Shown: in pieces, positions 1-9,869 of the stretch
Layout: each line of letters starts with the position of its first letter
Position numbering within the stretch: the stretch's first letter is position 1
DNA from: Candidatus Zixiibacteriota bacterium
GTDB lineage: Bacteria > Zixibacteria > MSB-5A5 > GN15 > FEB-12
DNA length: 43,171 nt
Assembly (NCBI GenBank): GCA_024276275.1
Contig: JAJRXM010000083.1
Span: 1 to 43,171, forward strand
Reading direction: 5' to 3'
Notes under the pieces: model-generated
Seen by the model: the letters and a program-made list of their open reading frames with translations, nothing else
Databases searched by the model: none
What the model was told of the DNA's origin: nothing
Position numbers and translations under genes: made by a program

Positions 1-1
1 G

Positions 2-2443
2 AATGTAAGTAAATCAAAATCATTTGATCCTGAAAGCTCACCGTATTTTACACCGATTGCTTTTCTTGGATTAGGTATTGCTCTTATTGTTTTATTTTCT
101 GCATTTATTTTCTCAACTGAAATGCTTCACGGTTCCGATGTTATCCAAGCCGGTATTTTCTTTCGTTCATTTTTAGTTGACTCTGTATTGCAAAACGGTG
201 CTGTCCCTCAATGGAACCCATATATCTTTGGTGGGCTGCCGTATATGGAGGCTTTTCATGGAGATCTTTTCTACCCTCTTTCATTTATAAAATACTTTAT
301 CTCGGTCTATCGTGCCTTATGATATGTTTTGATTATTCATATCTTCTTGGCGGGTCTTACAATGTATAGTTGTGCTAGAGAATTCAAACTTACAAAAGTT
401 GCTTCTATTATGTCCGCTATTATTTATATGTTTGCTTCTTACTTGATTTCACTTGTTTCTCCGGGGCATGACGGTAAGATATTTGTTACTTCGTTATTTC
501 ATTTGACTATACTTTATGTAAATAGAGGTTTTGCTTCAACTGAATTTTTAAAAATGTTTTTCAATTTCTCAATGCTTGGGATGATTATTGGACTTATCAT
601 ACTTACACCTCATCCGCAGATGTCATACTATTCTCTTTGGGCAATTTCATTTTTTACCTTGTTCAAGTTAATTACGAACTTTATGAAAACAAAATCAGTT
701 CCGGAGTTTTTAAAACCTGCTATGTTAACTACCTATGCTGTGGTAATAGGGTTGCTTTTATCAGCCATTCAGTTTTACCCTGGTTATAGGTATACTACAG
801 AGTTTTCTCCTCGTACAGACTCTAAGTCCGGTTGGGAATGGGCAACCTCTTGGTCTTTACATGAAGAGGAAGCTTTCTCCATGCTGGTCCCTGAATTCTC
901 GGGTGTAAATACAGCGAACAAAGACTATAGTCGCTCTACTATTTATTGGGGCAAAAATATGTTTAAAGATAATTCTGAGTCTGTCGGGATTATCGGTATT
1001 TTTATGGCCCTACTTGGGTTGTTCTTTGTCAGGAAGAAGGAGTCATACTTCTTTGGCGGGTTAGCTCTCTTTGCATTTATATATGCGTTGGGAGATACTA
1101 CGCCATTTTTTAAGATATTTTATCTTTTAATTCCAAAAGTAAAAGCTCTTCGGGCACCGTCTATGATTATGTTTTTATTCTCATTCTCTATTGCAATATT
1201 GGCGGGTATGGGGTTACAAAAAATTATTGATGACAGTAGATCATTTAAAGAAAAATATCTCAAGCAATTTAAAATATTACTATTTGGGTTTCCTCTGCTG
1301 CTTTTTGTCCTGGCATTGTTATTTACTATGGACGGCAAGGGGATGCTTAACGGTTGGATTTCTCTGTTTTATTCTGATGCTCCGCAAACAATGGTTCAGC
1401 AGGGAATATCAAAGGCTGATGTTGCATATATGAACCTTTCGCAAATACAATCCGGATTATGGATGTCATTTTTATTCTTAGCCTTAACGGCAGCAGCTAT
1501 TTGGGTATACCAATCAAAAAAAGCAGGGATTATTATCTTATGTGGGATGCTGTTTCTTCCGGTTATAAATTCTGTCCGGTTTAATAAACGGTTTGTCTCT
1601 AAAACAGATCAGGAAAAAGTATGGTCTGAAAGTCAATTCACTAAATTCTTTACTCAGAAAAAAGAAAAATTTAGAGTAATGAATTTTGTTAGTGGAACTA
1701 TCAAAGAAGATTTTCTTCCGCATTTCGGTATTGATGTTGTTGTCGGATATCACGGCAACCAGCTCAAGTGGTATGATAAATTATTAGGCGGACCAAGTAA
1801 ACAGAATCAGACTAATCCGCATTTCCTGAATTTAGTCGGTGCTAAATATCTACTTCTTCCTGCTAATCAAGGTTTCCCCGAGAATTATTTTGGTGACAAA
1901 CAGGTATTTCAAGCTGCCAATTTTGGGCAGTTTCAGGTAGTTCAAAATAATAATGCTTTGCCGAGAATGTTTTTAGTCGATAAGTATCAGGTTTTTAAAG
2001 ATAATTTGGAAATAATACCTAAGGTAATGAACGGTCAGGATGACCTTTCTCAAATAGTTTATTTGGAAGAACAACCAAAACTGACTTATTCCCAAGATTC
2101 AGCAAGTACTGATTCTGTCTGGGCATCGGCATATACAACAGATGCTGTGACATTAAATCTTTCAGTTAAACAAAATAAAATCCTTGTTTTGACCGATAAC
2201 TATTATTATGCCTGGAAAGTCAAAATCGACGGTAAACCGGGCAAAGTTTTAAGAGCATACGGCTCATTTCGGGCTGTAGAAATTCCTGCCGGCACTAAGC
2301 AGGTTGAGTTTTTCTTTGAATCCGAAAGGTATGCAGCCGGGAAACTCTCGACTAGCTTGACAGCTTTGTTTCTGTCAATTATAATTGGTTTTTACTTTGT
2401 GTCGGGCTATAGAAGAAGAAAAAAGAAAGAAGTGGTAGCTTAA
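2..2443 (+). pseudogene. YfhO-like polytopic membrane protein, interrupted by an in-frame TGA
   Basis: The reading frame is already open at base 2, so the true start lies left of the window. It continues in the same frame to 2443, broken only by a TGA at 320-322; an apparent TTG restart at 329 is in the same frame. The product is a multi-pass membrane protein. A soluble C-terminal part carries the YfhO-type ending: a YYYAWKVKIDGK stretch, then an IPAGTKQVEF stretch, then a last membrane helix and a basic tail. YfhO-family proteins act in envelope glycopolymer or lipid-linked sugar chemistry; the substrate here is unknown. Downstream neighbours are glycosyltransferases, and the next gene starts 3 bases after this stop. 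The sequence around the stop (RAL-stop-YVLIIHIFLAG) reads as an uninterrupted helix, so one substitution probably created it from GGA or TGG. Family assignment is fairly sure; whether the gene is expressed is not. Confidence 0.75.
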
Positions 2444-2446
2444 ATC

Positions 2447-3175
2447 ATGTCGCAATCTAAACGGGCGTTAATAATTTTCCCAACATATAACGAAAAAGAT
2501 AATATCGAAAAAATCGTTCATGCAGTTCTTCCTTTGGATGCTAGAATCCATGTCTTAATCGTTGATGACAGCTCTCCCGACGGTACCGGAGAAATTGCTG
2601 ATAGATTGGTGGCATCGGAAGAAAAAGTAAATGTCCTGCATCGTGCCAACAAAGAAGGACTCGGGAAAGCATATATTGCCGGTTTTAGATGGGCTATAGA
2701 ACAGAAGTATGATTACATATTTGAAATGGATGCCGATTTTTCTCACGGTCCTGAATATATAAGAGATTTTTTAAGGGAAATTCAAACAAACGATTTAGTC
2801 CTTGGCTCCAGATATATCTCAGGAGTAAACGTTATCAACTGGCCGATGTCCCGTCTTCTGTTATCATATTTTGCTAACATGTATACTCAAATTGTAACAG
2901 GTTTACCTATCAAAGATGCTACCGGCGGTTTCAAATGTTTCCGTAGGGAAGTACTGGAGTCTATCAATTTAGATGATGTCAAAGCATCGGGGTATTCATT
3001 CCAAATCGAAATGACAATGCGGGCATGGAAAAAAGGTTTTAAAATTAAAGAGATACCGATTATCTTTATGGACAGAGTAGCAGGTACATCAAAGATGTCT
3101 AAAAAAATAATGCGGGAAGCTATTTGGATGGTATGGATGCTTCGAGTTAAATCAATGTTTGGAAAATTGAGTTGA
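2447..3175 (+). CDS. GT2 polyprenol-phosphate (dolichyl-phosphate-like) mannosyl/glucosyltransferase
   Basis: This 242-residue soluble GT2 protein probably transfers a sugar from a nucleotide donor to a polyprenyl phosphate at the inner face of the membrane. The nucleotide-binding VDDSSPDGT motif lies near residues 39-47 and the metal-binding DAD at 95-97 within MDADFSH. The DPM1-like signatures NWPMSRLLLS and DATGGFKCFRREVL follow. There is no C-terminal membrane domain, so it resembles the short bacterial Ppm1/DPM1 form. The ATG sits 3 bases after the YfhO-like stop, which suggests translational coupling; a lipid-linked sugar made here could feed the YfhO-type enzyme. Sugar specificity cannot be read from the sequence. 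Confidence 0.88.
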   Translation: MSQSKRALIIFPTYNEKDNIEKIVHAVLPLDARIHVLIVDDSSPDGTGEIADRLVASEEKVNVLHRANKEGLGKAYIAGFRWAIEQKYDYIFEMDADFSHGPEYIRDFLREIQTNDLVLGSRYISGVNVINWPMSRLLLSYFANMYTQIVTGLPIKDATGGFKCFRREVLESINLDDVKASGYSFQIEMTMRAWKKGFKIKEIPIIFMDRVAGTSKMSKKIMREAIWMVWMLRVKSMFGKLS

Positions 3176-3181
3176 TCCGGT

Positions 3182-4021
3182 TTGAGTAAACAAATTGATT
3201 TGTCTATTATTCTCATAACATTTAATTCGCTACCTGCTTTAGAACAATCTCTAATCTCATTAACAAAATCAAAAAATCAAAATTTTGAATTAATTGTTGT
3301 GGATAATAATTCTAACGATGATTCTATCTCAACAGTATTGTCATATTTTTCTGATGCACAAATTATAAAAAATGATTTTAATGCCGGTTTTGCCAAAGCT
3401 TGCAATATGGGAGCCAAGAAAGCTCAAAGCGATATTCTACTGTTTTATAACCCTGATTTAGAAGTTGATACCGGTAGCCTTGATGTAATAATAGATTTCA
3501 TGCAATCTACTGAAAATGTCGGTGCTGTCTCCGGTAGAATGAGATTTCCTGATGATACATTTCAGGCAACCTGCCGCAAATTTCCTGATATGACCAATAT
3601 CTTTCTTTCGCGAGGTTCAGCCCTTTCAAGAATTATCCCGACTGAAAAATCATACACGTTGCCTGATTATGATGAAGACAGAGAAGTCGATGCTGTTGCC
3701 GGTACATTTATGGCAGTACGAAAAGAAAGGTTTATACAAGTCGGAATGTTTGATACTCGGTTCTTTATGTATATGGAAGATACCGATTTGTCATACCGTT
3801 TGAAATTATTGGGCTATTCGAATTATTTTTTACCTCAAGCCGGGGGAGTGCATTTATGGGGGAAAGGTAGTTCGGGAGGACATCTAATACGAAGTTATTA
3901 TCATCATTTGTCAGTTTGGAAGTATTTTTTAAAGCATTTTCCCGGAGGATTTTCTATATTGTTCTTACCGGTTATTCTGTTGGGTAATTTTTTACTTTCA
4001 ATGCTAATGCCAAAAAGATAA
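3182..4021 (+). CDS. GT2 glycosyltransferase, rhamnosyltransferase-like
   Basis: This 279-residue family 2 glycosyltransferase has a nucleotide-binding VDNNSNDDS motif, a metal-binding NPDLEVD, and a late MYMEDTDLSYRLKLLGY stretch. The last is typical of the WbbL/RfbF rhamnosyltransferase-like group that builds surface polysaccharides. The C-terminus (about 250-275) is hydrophobic and may anchor it to the membrane. The start is a TTG at 3182, six bases after the previous stop. No ATG lies near enough to include the conserved N-terminal strand IDLSIILITFN, and no strong ribosome binding site is visible. It belongs to the envelope-glycan cluster. The acceptor is unknown. Confidence 0.85.
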   Translation: MSKQIDLSIILITFNSLPALEQSLISLTKSKNQNFELIVVDNNSNDDSISTVLSYFSDAQIIKNDFNAGFAKACNMGAKKAQSDILLFYNPDLEVDTGSLDVIIDFMQSTENVGAVSGRMRFPDDTFQATCRKFPDMTNIFLSRGSALSRIIPTEKSYTLPDYDEDREVDAVAGTFMAVRKERFIQVGMFDTRFFMYMEDTDLSYRLKLLGYSNYFLPQAGGVHLWGKGSSGGHLIRSYYHHLSVWKYFLKHFPGGFSILFLPVILLGNFLLSMLMPKR

Positions 4022-4030
4022 GAACAGAGA

Positions 4031-5098
4031 ATGTCGTATTTATTTGAATTTACCTCTATCACAGTAAGTTTGTTTACTGCTCTGATATTAACTCCAATTC
4101 TGATAAGAATTAGTCATACATACAGGATTTTAGATTATCCCGGTGAGCATAAACGACATAAAAGGCCTGTGCCATTATTAGGTGGAGTAGTATTGTTTGT
4201 TTCGGTATGGATGTCGGTTTTTATAAGCAGGCTTCTTTTTGCCGATATGTTTAGCGGTTTATCTGTGATAATTCTATATATATTTTTTGGATCGCTCATC
4301 ATATTTTTAGTCGGTCTATCAGATGACTTAAAACCGTTACCTGCATGGATAAAACTTATAGCACAAATCGCTTCGGCATTGTTGTTATATCTTGGTGGTG
4401 TTGATGTGGAATTTTTAACAACACCGTTTGGTTCGATTGAATTAGGGCATTACTCAATAATTATTACAATACTCTGGGTCGTCATGCTCACGAATGCGAT
4501 AAATTTAATTGATGGGCTGGATGGTCTCGCCACAGGTGTTTCATTGATTGGTGCTATTACGATGCTGGTTATCGGTATCATGTATCAGATTGGTGGTATC
4601 TTAGTGTTTATTTTAGCCTTAATCGGTTTTTTTCTGATTTTTCTCTATTATAACAGATATCCTGCTAAAATATTTTTAGGTGATTCAGGGTCGATGCAAA
4701 TCGGCTTTTACTTTGCGGTCTTTTCATTATTGTTTCCTCTTAAATCATATACATTTTCAGCTCTATATTTACCTCTGTTGGCGTTAGGTGTTCCTTTGCT
4801 TGAAGTCATTTCATCCTTTACCAGAAGATTGATGAGTGGGAAAAATATTATGAAAGCAGACCGTCGTCATCTTTTTCACTATCTTGCTCTGTTTGGTTTG
4901 TCACCTTCCCGAGTTGTTTTGGTATTCTATTTGTTGGCAATAGTTTACGGAGCTTGTGCAATAGCGATGTTCTATTGGGATAGAGTTATAGTCTTTGCTA
5001 TTTTACTCTTTTTTATGGTTGTTATTTTCAGTATTTTCTATATCTTTATATCCAAATTAGCCTCACGAAAAAATTCGTATGGTAAGAAAGAAATATAA
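4031..5098 (+). CDS. WecA/TagO-type undecaprenyl-phosphate sugar-1-phosphate transferase
   Basis: This polytopic protein of 355 residues belongs to the MraY/WecA/TagO family. It transfers a (N-acetyl)hexosamine 1-phosphate from a UDP-sugar to undecaprenyl phosphate and so starts a surface glycan. Visible family marks are HKRPVPLLGGV near the N-terminus, the catalytic NAINLIDGLDGLATG loop, the KIFLGDSGS loop and a cytoplasmic ADRRHLFH loop. The length and about ten hydrophobic helices fit the family. In the last loop the usual HLxHRL reads HLFHYL, a modest deviation. It follows the rhamnosyltransferase-like gene by 9 bases and very likely shares its transcript. It is a WecA/TagO member rather than MraY because the neighbours are surface-polysaccharide genes. 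Confidence 0.88.
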   Translation: MSYLFEFTSITVSLFTALILTPILIRISHTYRILDYPGEHKRHKRPVPLLGGVVLFVSVWMSVFISRLLFADMFSGLSVIILYIFFGSLIIFLVGLSDDLKPLPAWIKLIAQIASALLLYLGGVDVEFLTTPFGSIELGHYSIIITILWVVMLTNAINLIDGLDGLATGVSLIGAITMLVIGIMYQIGGILVFILALIGFFLIFLYYNRYPAKIFLGDSGSMQIGFYFAVFSLLFPLKSYTFSALYLPLLALGVPLLEVISSFTRRLMSGKNIMKADRRHLFHYLALFGLSPSRVVLVFYLLAIVYGACAIAMFYWDRVIVFAILLFFMVVIFSIFYIFISKLASRKNSYGKKEI

Positions 5099-5114
5099 AA
5101 TTTGGTGGAACTAA

Positions 5115-6074
5115 ATGGGTGCAGGTCCATATTTAGAGTTTGAAAAACCGATAGCAGAGCTTGAAAAAAAGATTTCCGATATGAAAGATTTTTCTATCGG
5201 GAGCGATGTTGAGCTAAGCAGCGAGATTGCCTCAATGCAGAAAAAACTTGATAAGCTACGCACCGAGATTTACGACAACCTTACTCGCTGGCAAAAAGTC
5301 CAACTTTCCAGACACCCTAAAAGACCTTATACGCTTGATTATATATCTGCTATGTCTACTGATTTTATTGAATTACACGGCGATAGATATTTTGGCGATG
5401 ATAATGCTATGATAGGCGGCTTTGGAATGATTGATGATCAGAAAGTCATGTTTATCGGTCAACAAAAAGGAAGAGATACTAAAGAAAAATTATTTCGTAA
5501 TTTCGGTATGGCTCATCCTGAAGGATATCGTAAAGCTCTCAGACTTTTTTACATGGCTGAAAAATTCAATGTCCCGATAGTGGTGCTGGTTGATACGCCG
5601 GGAGCATTTCCGGGAATAGCTGCTGAAGAACGAGGACAGGCAGAAGCAATCGCCCGTAATATCAGAGAAATGTCTCGGATTAAGGTTCCGATTGTTGTTA
5701 TTATTATCGGCGAAGGTGCCTCGGGTGGAGCCTTAGGTGTTGGAGTAGGTGATGTTGTTATGATGCTTGAGTATTCTTGGTATTCAGTTATTTCACCGGA
5801 AGGATGTGCTGCTATTTTATGGAGAGACCCTGTCTACGCTCCTGATGCTGCCGATGCTTTAAAAGTTACTTCACCGGATTTAATCAATCTTAAAATTGTT
5901 GATAAAGTTATTAAAGAACCACCCAGTGGAGCTCAAAATAATCTGAAAGAAGCAGCCGAGTATGTAAAAGAAGCAATTTTGTCTGCTCTAAATGAACTCA
6001 AAGAAACTCCGGTTGATATTTTGCTCTTAGATAGACTGCAAAAGTATCGACATATAGGTGAATACGAAGAATAA
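5115..6074 (+). CDS. accA: acetyl-CoA carboxylase carboxyltransferase subunit alpha
   Basis: This 319-residue protein is the alpha part of the carboxyltransferase that moves the carboxyl group from biotin to acetyl-CoA to give malonyl-CoA, the committed step of fatty-acid synthesis in the cytoplasm. The N-terminal coiled segment (LEFEKPIAELEKKI) is characteristic. It is followed by HPKRPYTLDYI, the oxyanion-forming VDTPGAFPGI and GEGASGGALG motifs, and the closing YSVISPEGCAAILWRD. Length matches E. coli AccA. A GGTGGA ribosome binding site precedes the ATG. accD is not in the window, which is common. All conserved motifs are intact, in contrast to several neighbours with in-frame stops. Confidence 0.96.
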   Translation: MGAGPYLEFEKPIAELEKKISDMKDFSIGSDVELSSEIASMQKKLDKLRTEIYDNLTRWQKVQLSRHPKRPYTLDYISAMSTDFIELHGDRYFGDDNAMIGGFGMIDDQKVMFIGQQKGRDTKEKLFRNFGMAHPEGYRKALRLFYMAEKFNVPIVVLVDTPGAFPGIAAEERGQAEAIARNIREMSRIKVPIVVIIIGEGASGGALGVGVGDVVMMLEYSWYSVISPEGCAAILWRDPVYAPDAADALKVTSPDLINLKIVDKVIKEPPSGAQNNLKEAAEYVKEAILSALNELKETPVDILLLDRLQKYRHIGEYEE

Positions 6075-6089
6075 GAATGGAGAAAACAA

Positions 6090-6257
6090 ATGGCACTTTC
6101 TAAAAACTTATTAGATAAATTAGTTTGTCCGAGTTGTAAAAATAAAATGATTTATGAAGAGAATAATGATAAATTAGTTTGTCAGAATTGTTCTCTAGCA
6201 TATAAAGTTAATAATGATGTCCCGGTTTTATTAGCTGATGAAGCCGAGAAAATATAA
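6090..6257 (+). CDS. Trm112-like zinc-ribbon small protein
   Basis: This 55-residue protein reads LDKLVCPSCKNKM, then LVCQNCSLAYKV, then NDVPVLLADEAE. The two Cys-x2-Cys knuckles and the closing 'DVPVLL' strand are those of the Trm112/YcaR (UPF0434) family. Members bind zinc and in some bacteria act as small partners of methyltransferases or other enzymes. The ATG at 6090 is preceded by an AATGGAG ribosome binding site. It sits between accA (15 bases away) and the PTS IIA-like gene (15 bases away), so all three are probably cotranscribed. Its partner is not evident from the neighbours. Confidence 0.85.
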   Translation: MALSKNLLDKLVCPSCKNKMIYEENNDKLVCQNCSLAYKVNNDVPVLLADEAEKI

Positions 6258-6272
6258 CTAAAGGTAAAAAGA

Positions 6273-6725
6273 ATGAAATTGTCAAAATTTAGTGAAGAAA
6301 ACCTTATTGTTTTTAATTTGAACGCATCTACCAAAGAAGAAGTTATTAAGGAACTTGTAGATTCTATCTCTAGCTCTAACATGGTTCATGATTCAGAGTT
6401 GCTGTATAAAGATGTGACCGAGAGAGAAAATCTTGTTACAACCGGAGTCGGATATGGTGTTGCCTTCCCACACGCAAAAACAAAAGCTGTCAAAGGAATT
6501 GTTATAGCATTTGGCCGTTCAACTGAAGGTGTTGAATTTGATGCTATGGATCATAAGCCGGTAAAACTCTTTTTCTTAATTGCTGCTCCGGAAGATGCCA
6601 TCGGAGCTCATTTAAATGTTATGGCTCGTCTTTCTTTTTTAATGAAGTAAGAAGATAACCGTCAAAAACTTTTAGAAGCTACTTCTCCGGGAGATGTTTT
6701 AGCATTAATGGATAACATTGATTAA
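6273..6725 (+). pseudogene. PTS EIIA (PtsN/fructose-type) domain protein, split by an in-frame TAA
   Basis: The frame from 6273 to 6725 encodes a complete EIIA-type-2 domain of about 150 residues. A TAA at 6648-6650 stops translation after residue 125, and the same frame then continues with EDNRQKLLEA and reaches a second TAA at 6723. The active-site signature GVGYGVAFPHAKT includes the phosphorylatable histidine. Such domains receive phosphate from HPr, either for sugar uptake or, as PtsN, for regulation. No EIIB or EIIC is nearby, so a regulatory role is more likely. The missing C-terminal 25 residues form the last helix of the fold. The truncated product might fold poorly, or the stop might be a sequence error. 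An AAAGG ribosome binding site precedes the ATG. Confidence 0.8.
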
Positions 6726-6759
6726 TAATTATTTTATCGGCAAGGATGCCACATAACGA

Positions 6760-7554
6760 ATGAATAAAATAAGCAATCTCTTTACAAGACATTTTCGTAA
6801 TATACACTTTGTTTCGATTATATTAATTCTTGCTATTTTATTTATTGCCGGAAAATTTGTCAATCCATATCTTAACCAAGCGGTCTCAGCTGTTTTTTAT
6901 TCTCCTTTTGCGAAAATTAAAAATAATTTTTTAGAGTTAAAATCTGTGTCTGAGGATAACGCTCGTTTATCGCAGACACTTATTGATGTTTCTATGAAGA
7001 TAGCATTTTACGAAGAGGCTACTCTGGAAAACGACAGGTTACGGTCAATCTTAGGTTTTGACCCTCCCGCTAATTATACTTTGATACCTGCTAAAGTTAT
7101 ATCTATTTCCGGTGAATTTACTCCTATAACCGCTACAATCAATAAAGGCACCAATGATTCTATTTGGATAGACCAACCTGTTATAAATCAGGAAGGTCTT
7201 ATAGGACGAGTCAGTTCGGTTTCTCCTGATTTCTCAATTATACAACTTTTGACAGACCCTTCTAATAGAGTTGCTGCCCGAGTTGTCTCAAGCAGAGAAA
7301 TGGGAATTATAAAATACAATACAAATACAGGAATGTACTTGGATAACTTCCCGATTCAGGGTGATATCGCAGTAAATGATTTAATTATATCATCCGGGTT
7401 AGGTGGAGTTTATCCTGCCGGTTTAACAGTCGGAACTGTCTCAGAAGTAATTAAAGAAGAATTAGAACCGTTCTACAAAGTGAAAGTTACTCCCGCTTCT
7501 AACTTTTATTCACTGGAAGAACTTTTTATATTACGGGAAACTGCTGAAGAATGA
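6760..7554 (+). CDS. mreC: rod shape-determining protein MreC
   Basis: This 264-residue protein has one N-terminal membrane helix (about residues 15-33), then a coiled coil (about 50-90), then the two beta-domains typical of periplasmic MreC. Recognisable stretches are LRSILGF, LIPAKVIS, NKGTNDSI and NQEGLIGRVSSV. MreC bridges MreB/MreD inside with PBP2/RodA outside during lateral wall growth. MreB itself is not in this window. The stop overlaps the mreD start by four bases (ATGA), so the two are translationally coupled. The order mreC-mreD-mrdA-rodA is the classical one. Confidence 0.93.
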   Translation: MNKISNLFTRHFRNIHFVSIILILAILFIAGKFVNPYLNQAVSAVFYSPFAKIKNNFLELKSVSEDNARLSQTLIDVSMKIAFYEEATLENDRLRSILGFDPPANYTLIPAKVISISGEFTPITATINKGTNDSIWIDQPVINQEGLIGRVSSVSPDFSIIQLLTDPSNRVAARVVSSREMGIIKYNTNTGMYLDNFPIQGDIAVNDLIISSGLGGVYPAGLTVGTVSEVIKEELEPFYKVKVTPASNFYSLEELFILRETAEE

Positions 7555-8039
7555 CAAAATTAATACCTTATCTATTATATTTTTGGCTAATTGCAATGCA
7601 TCAGGTCTTTTTAGCAGATGTAACATCTATTTTCGGAGCAAAAATTAATCTGTCAGTTTTGATAGTTCTTCTTGTCTCTATGTATAAAACAGAAACAACT
7701 TCTGTATGGGTTGGCTTGTGTGTTGGTATTATAGGTTTTGCCGGTATAACGAATATCTCGGCATGGTATGCCTTAGAAATGGCTCTGATAGGGTTATCAG
7801 CATTTCATATAAAAGAAAAAATGAATCTTGACTCACTTTTTGCCAGAGTAGCACTTATTTTAGGCGGTACTTTCATTCATAATATCATAGTTCTCTTAAT
7901 CGAAATCAATGATGGTCTTTTAATCTCTATAGTACGGTATGCATTGACCGGTGCGATTTATACAACAATTGTAGGCACTATTTTCTTTTTAATAAAAGAC
8001 GGTATTTTTACTTTAAAAAAAACAAAATCGATATTCTAA
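7551..8039 (+). CDS. mreD: rod shape-determining protein MreD
   Basis: This hydrophobic protein of 162 residues has about five membrane helices. Sequence conservation in MreD is low, but size, membrane topology and position between mreC and the PBP2 gene make the call firm. It overlaps mreC by four bases and ends 3 bases before the mrdA start. MreD is an inner-membrane part of the elongasome that interacts with MreC and helps activate PBP2/RodA. Nothing in the sequence looks broken. Confidence 0.88.
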   Translation: MTKLIPYLLYFWLIAMHQVFLADVTSIFGAKINLSVLIVLLVSMYKTETTSVWVGLCVGIIGFAGITNISAWYALEMALIGLSAFHIKEKMNLDSLFARVALILGGTFIHNIIVLLIEINDGLLISIVRYALTGAIYTTIVGTIFFLIKDGIFTLKKTKSIF

Positions 8040-8042
8040 ATT

Positions 8043-9869
8043 ATGTCTCAGTTTAAACTTTCAATCGACAATCGAGAAAAGTTAAGCTATATATTTATTG
8101 TTCTTATATTCTTAACTTTAATTATCGGACTCTTTAAGCTGCAGATTTTAGAACATGCCGGTTTAGCAAAACAATCAGAAAATAATCGTATTCGTGTTGA
8201 ATCAATAATACCGCGAAGAGGTATAGTAACAGATAGAAATGGACAAATCATTATTGATAACCGTCCCTCCTATACAGTTTCTGTTGTCCCCGCTGAAATT
8301 GTAAAAGGTAAAACAATTGAAAACCTTTCGGAATTGATTGCTCTTGATACTAATCTTATCAGGAAACGTATCCGTCGTAACATGGTAAGCAGATACCAGC
8401 CGTCACCTGTCAAAAGGGATATCTCCTTTGAAATAGTTGCAATCTTAGAAGAACAATACAAAAAATTCCCGGGTGTTGTCTATCAAATGGAGCGAGTCAG
8501 ACAATATAATAGACAGCTTGGAGCAGAAACTTATACCGGCTATGTCGGAGAAGTTTCCGAAAATGAATTGAAGAAAATTGCTGATGCCGAGCTTCATCTT
8601 GGCTCAATAATCGGAAAAAAAGGAATAGAAAAAAAGTACGATGCTATTTTACGAGGCAGAGAGGGAACAAAATATATTGAAATAACAGCATCGGGACAAC
8701 TTGTCGGTGAATATGCGGATAAAAATAAAATACCGGCTGAACCGGGAAGTAACTTAGTTTTATCTATTGATAATGATTTACAAATCGCCAGCACACAAGC
8801 ATTTGATACATTTTGTTGCGGTGCTATCGTTGCTATGGATCCACGCAACGGAGAAATTTTAGCTATGGCATCATTCCCCGGGTATGATGCTAATATCTTT
8901 TCCTCGGTGATACCGGAATCATTATGGAATGAAATACGTGATGATTCCACACATCCGTTGTTAAACAGACCACTTAAGGGGTTGTATCCTCCCGGGTCAA
9001 CGGTAAAGTTTGTTGGAGTCGGTGCAGGTCTTGAAGAGGGATTAATTACTGAAAATACAAAATATAAACCGTGTATTGGCGGGTATCAATTTGGAAACAG
9101 ATTTTTCGGATGTTGGAAAGAAAGCGGACACGGAAGTTTAAATGCAGCACATACCTTGGAACAATCATGTGATACGTATATGTATCAACTTGGATTAAAG
9201 TTGGGGGTTGATAAATTAAGTGAGTATTATCGTGAATGCGGTTTCGGAATAAAAACAGATGTAGACTTACCTCAAGAGGCTTCGGGATTAAACCCAAATA
9301 CTACATATTATGACAAACGGTATGGCAAAAGAAAATGGTCTATTGGTTTAGTTCTAAATAATTCAATAGGTCAAGGAGAATTGTTAGTTACACCGTTACA
9401 GCTTGCCCGTTTTTTCTGCGGACTTGCCAATAACGGTATCGTTTATAAACCGCATATAGTAAAGAAAATCCAATATTTTGATAAAACAGAAACTATTATA
9501 GAACCGGAAATTGCGTTTACGCTGCCGTTTTCAAAAAATACATTAAAAATTCTGTACGAAGGACTCTCGTTAGTAGTTGACGGAAAGCACGGTACTGCAA
9601 AAAAATTAAAAAACGAATATTATTCTATCGGTGGTAAAACAGGAACATCTGAAAATCCGCATGGAGAAAATCATTCTTGGTTTGCTGCTGTTGCTCCTCT
9701 CGAAGATCCGGAAATAGTTGTAGTTGCTATAGTAGAAAATTCCGGTCATGGTTCTGAGATTGCGGCACCTCTTGTCGGTAAAATTATTAAATCTTATATG
9801 GCGAAGAAACTGGGAATTCCTTTGGATGAAGTTGATGCCGATGTTGCACAGTCTGGAGATTCATTATGA
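8043..9869 (+). CDS. mrdA: penicillin-binding protein 2 (peptidoglycan transpeptidase)
   Basis: This 608-residue class B PBP has a short N-terminal cytoplasmic tail, a membrane helix (about 15-35), a dimerisation domain with RGIVTDRNGQ, and a transpeptidase domain. All three active-site motifs are present: SxxK at S319-T-V-K322 (within LYPPGSTVK), an SxN-type S375-C-D377, and K532-T-G534 followed by TSENPHG. The enzyme crosslinks glycan strands made by RodA on the periplasmic side during cell elongation. The stop overlaps the rodA ATG by four bases. There is no sign of damage in this gene, although several other backbone genes carry stops. Confidence 0.96.
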   Translation: MSQFKLSIDNREKLSYIFIVLIFLTLIIGLFKLQILEHAGLAKQSENNRIRVESIIPRRGIVTDRNGQIIIDNRPSYTVSVVPAEIVKGKTIENLSELIALDTNLIRKRIRRNMVSRYQPSPVKRDISFEIVAILEEQYKKFPGVVYQMERVRQYNRQLGAETYTGYVGEVSENELKKIADAELHLGSIIGKKGIEKKYDAILRGREGTKYIEITASGQLVGEYADKNKIPAEPGSNLVLSIDNDLQIASTQAFDTFCCGAIVAMDPRNGEILAMASFPGYDANIFSSVIPESLWNEIRDDSTHPLLNRPLKGLYPPGSTVKFVGVGAGLEEGLITENTKYKPCIGGYQFGNRFFGCWKESGHGSLNAAHTLEQSCDTYMYQLGLKLGVDKLSEYYRECGFGIKTDVDLPQEASGLNPNTTYYDKRYGKRKWSIGLVLNNSIGQGELLVTPLQLARFFCGLANNGIVYKPHIVKKIQYFDKTETIIEPEIAFTLPFSKNTLKILYEGLSLVVDGKHGTAKKLKNEYYSIGGKTGTSENPHGENHSWFAAVAPLEDPEIVVVAIVENSGHGSEIAAPLVGKIIKSYMAKKLGIPLDEVDADVAQSGDSL

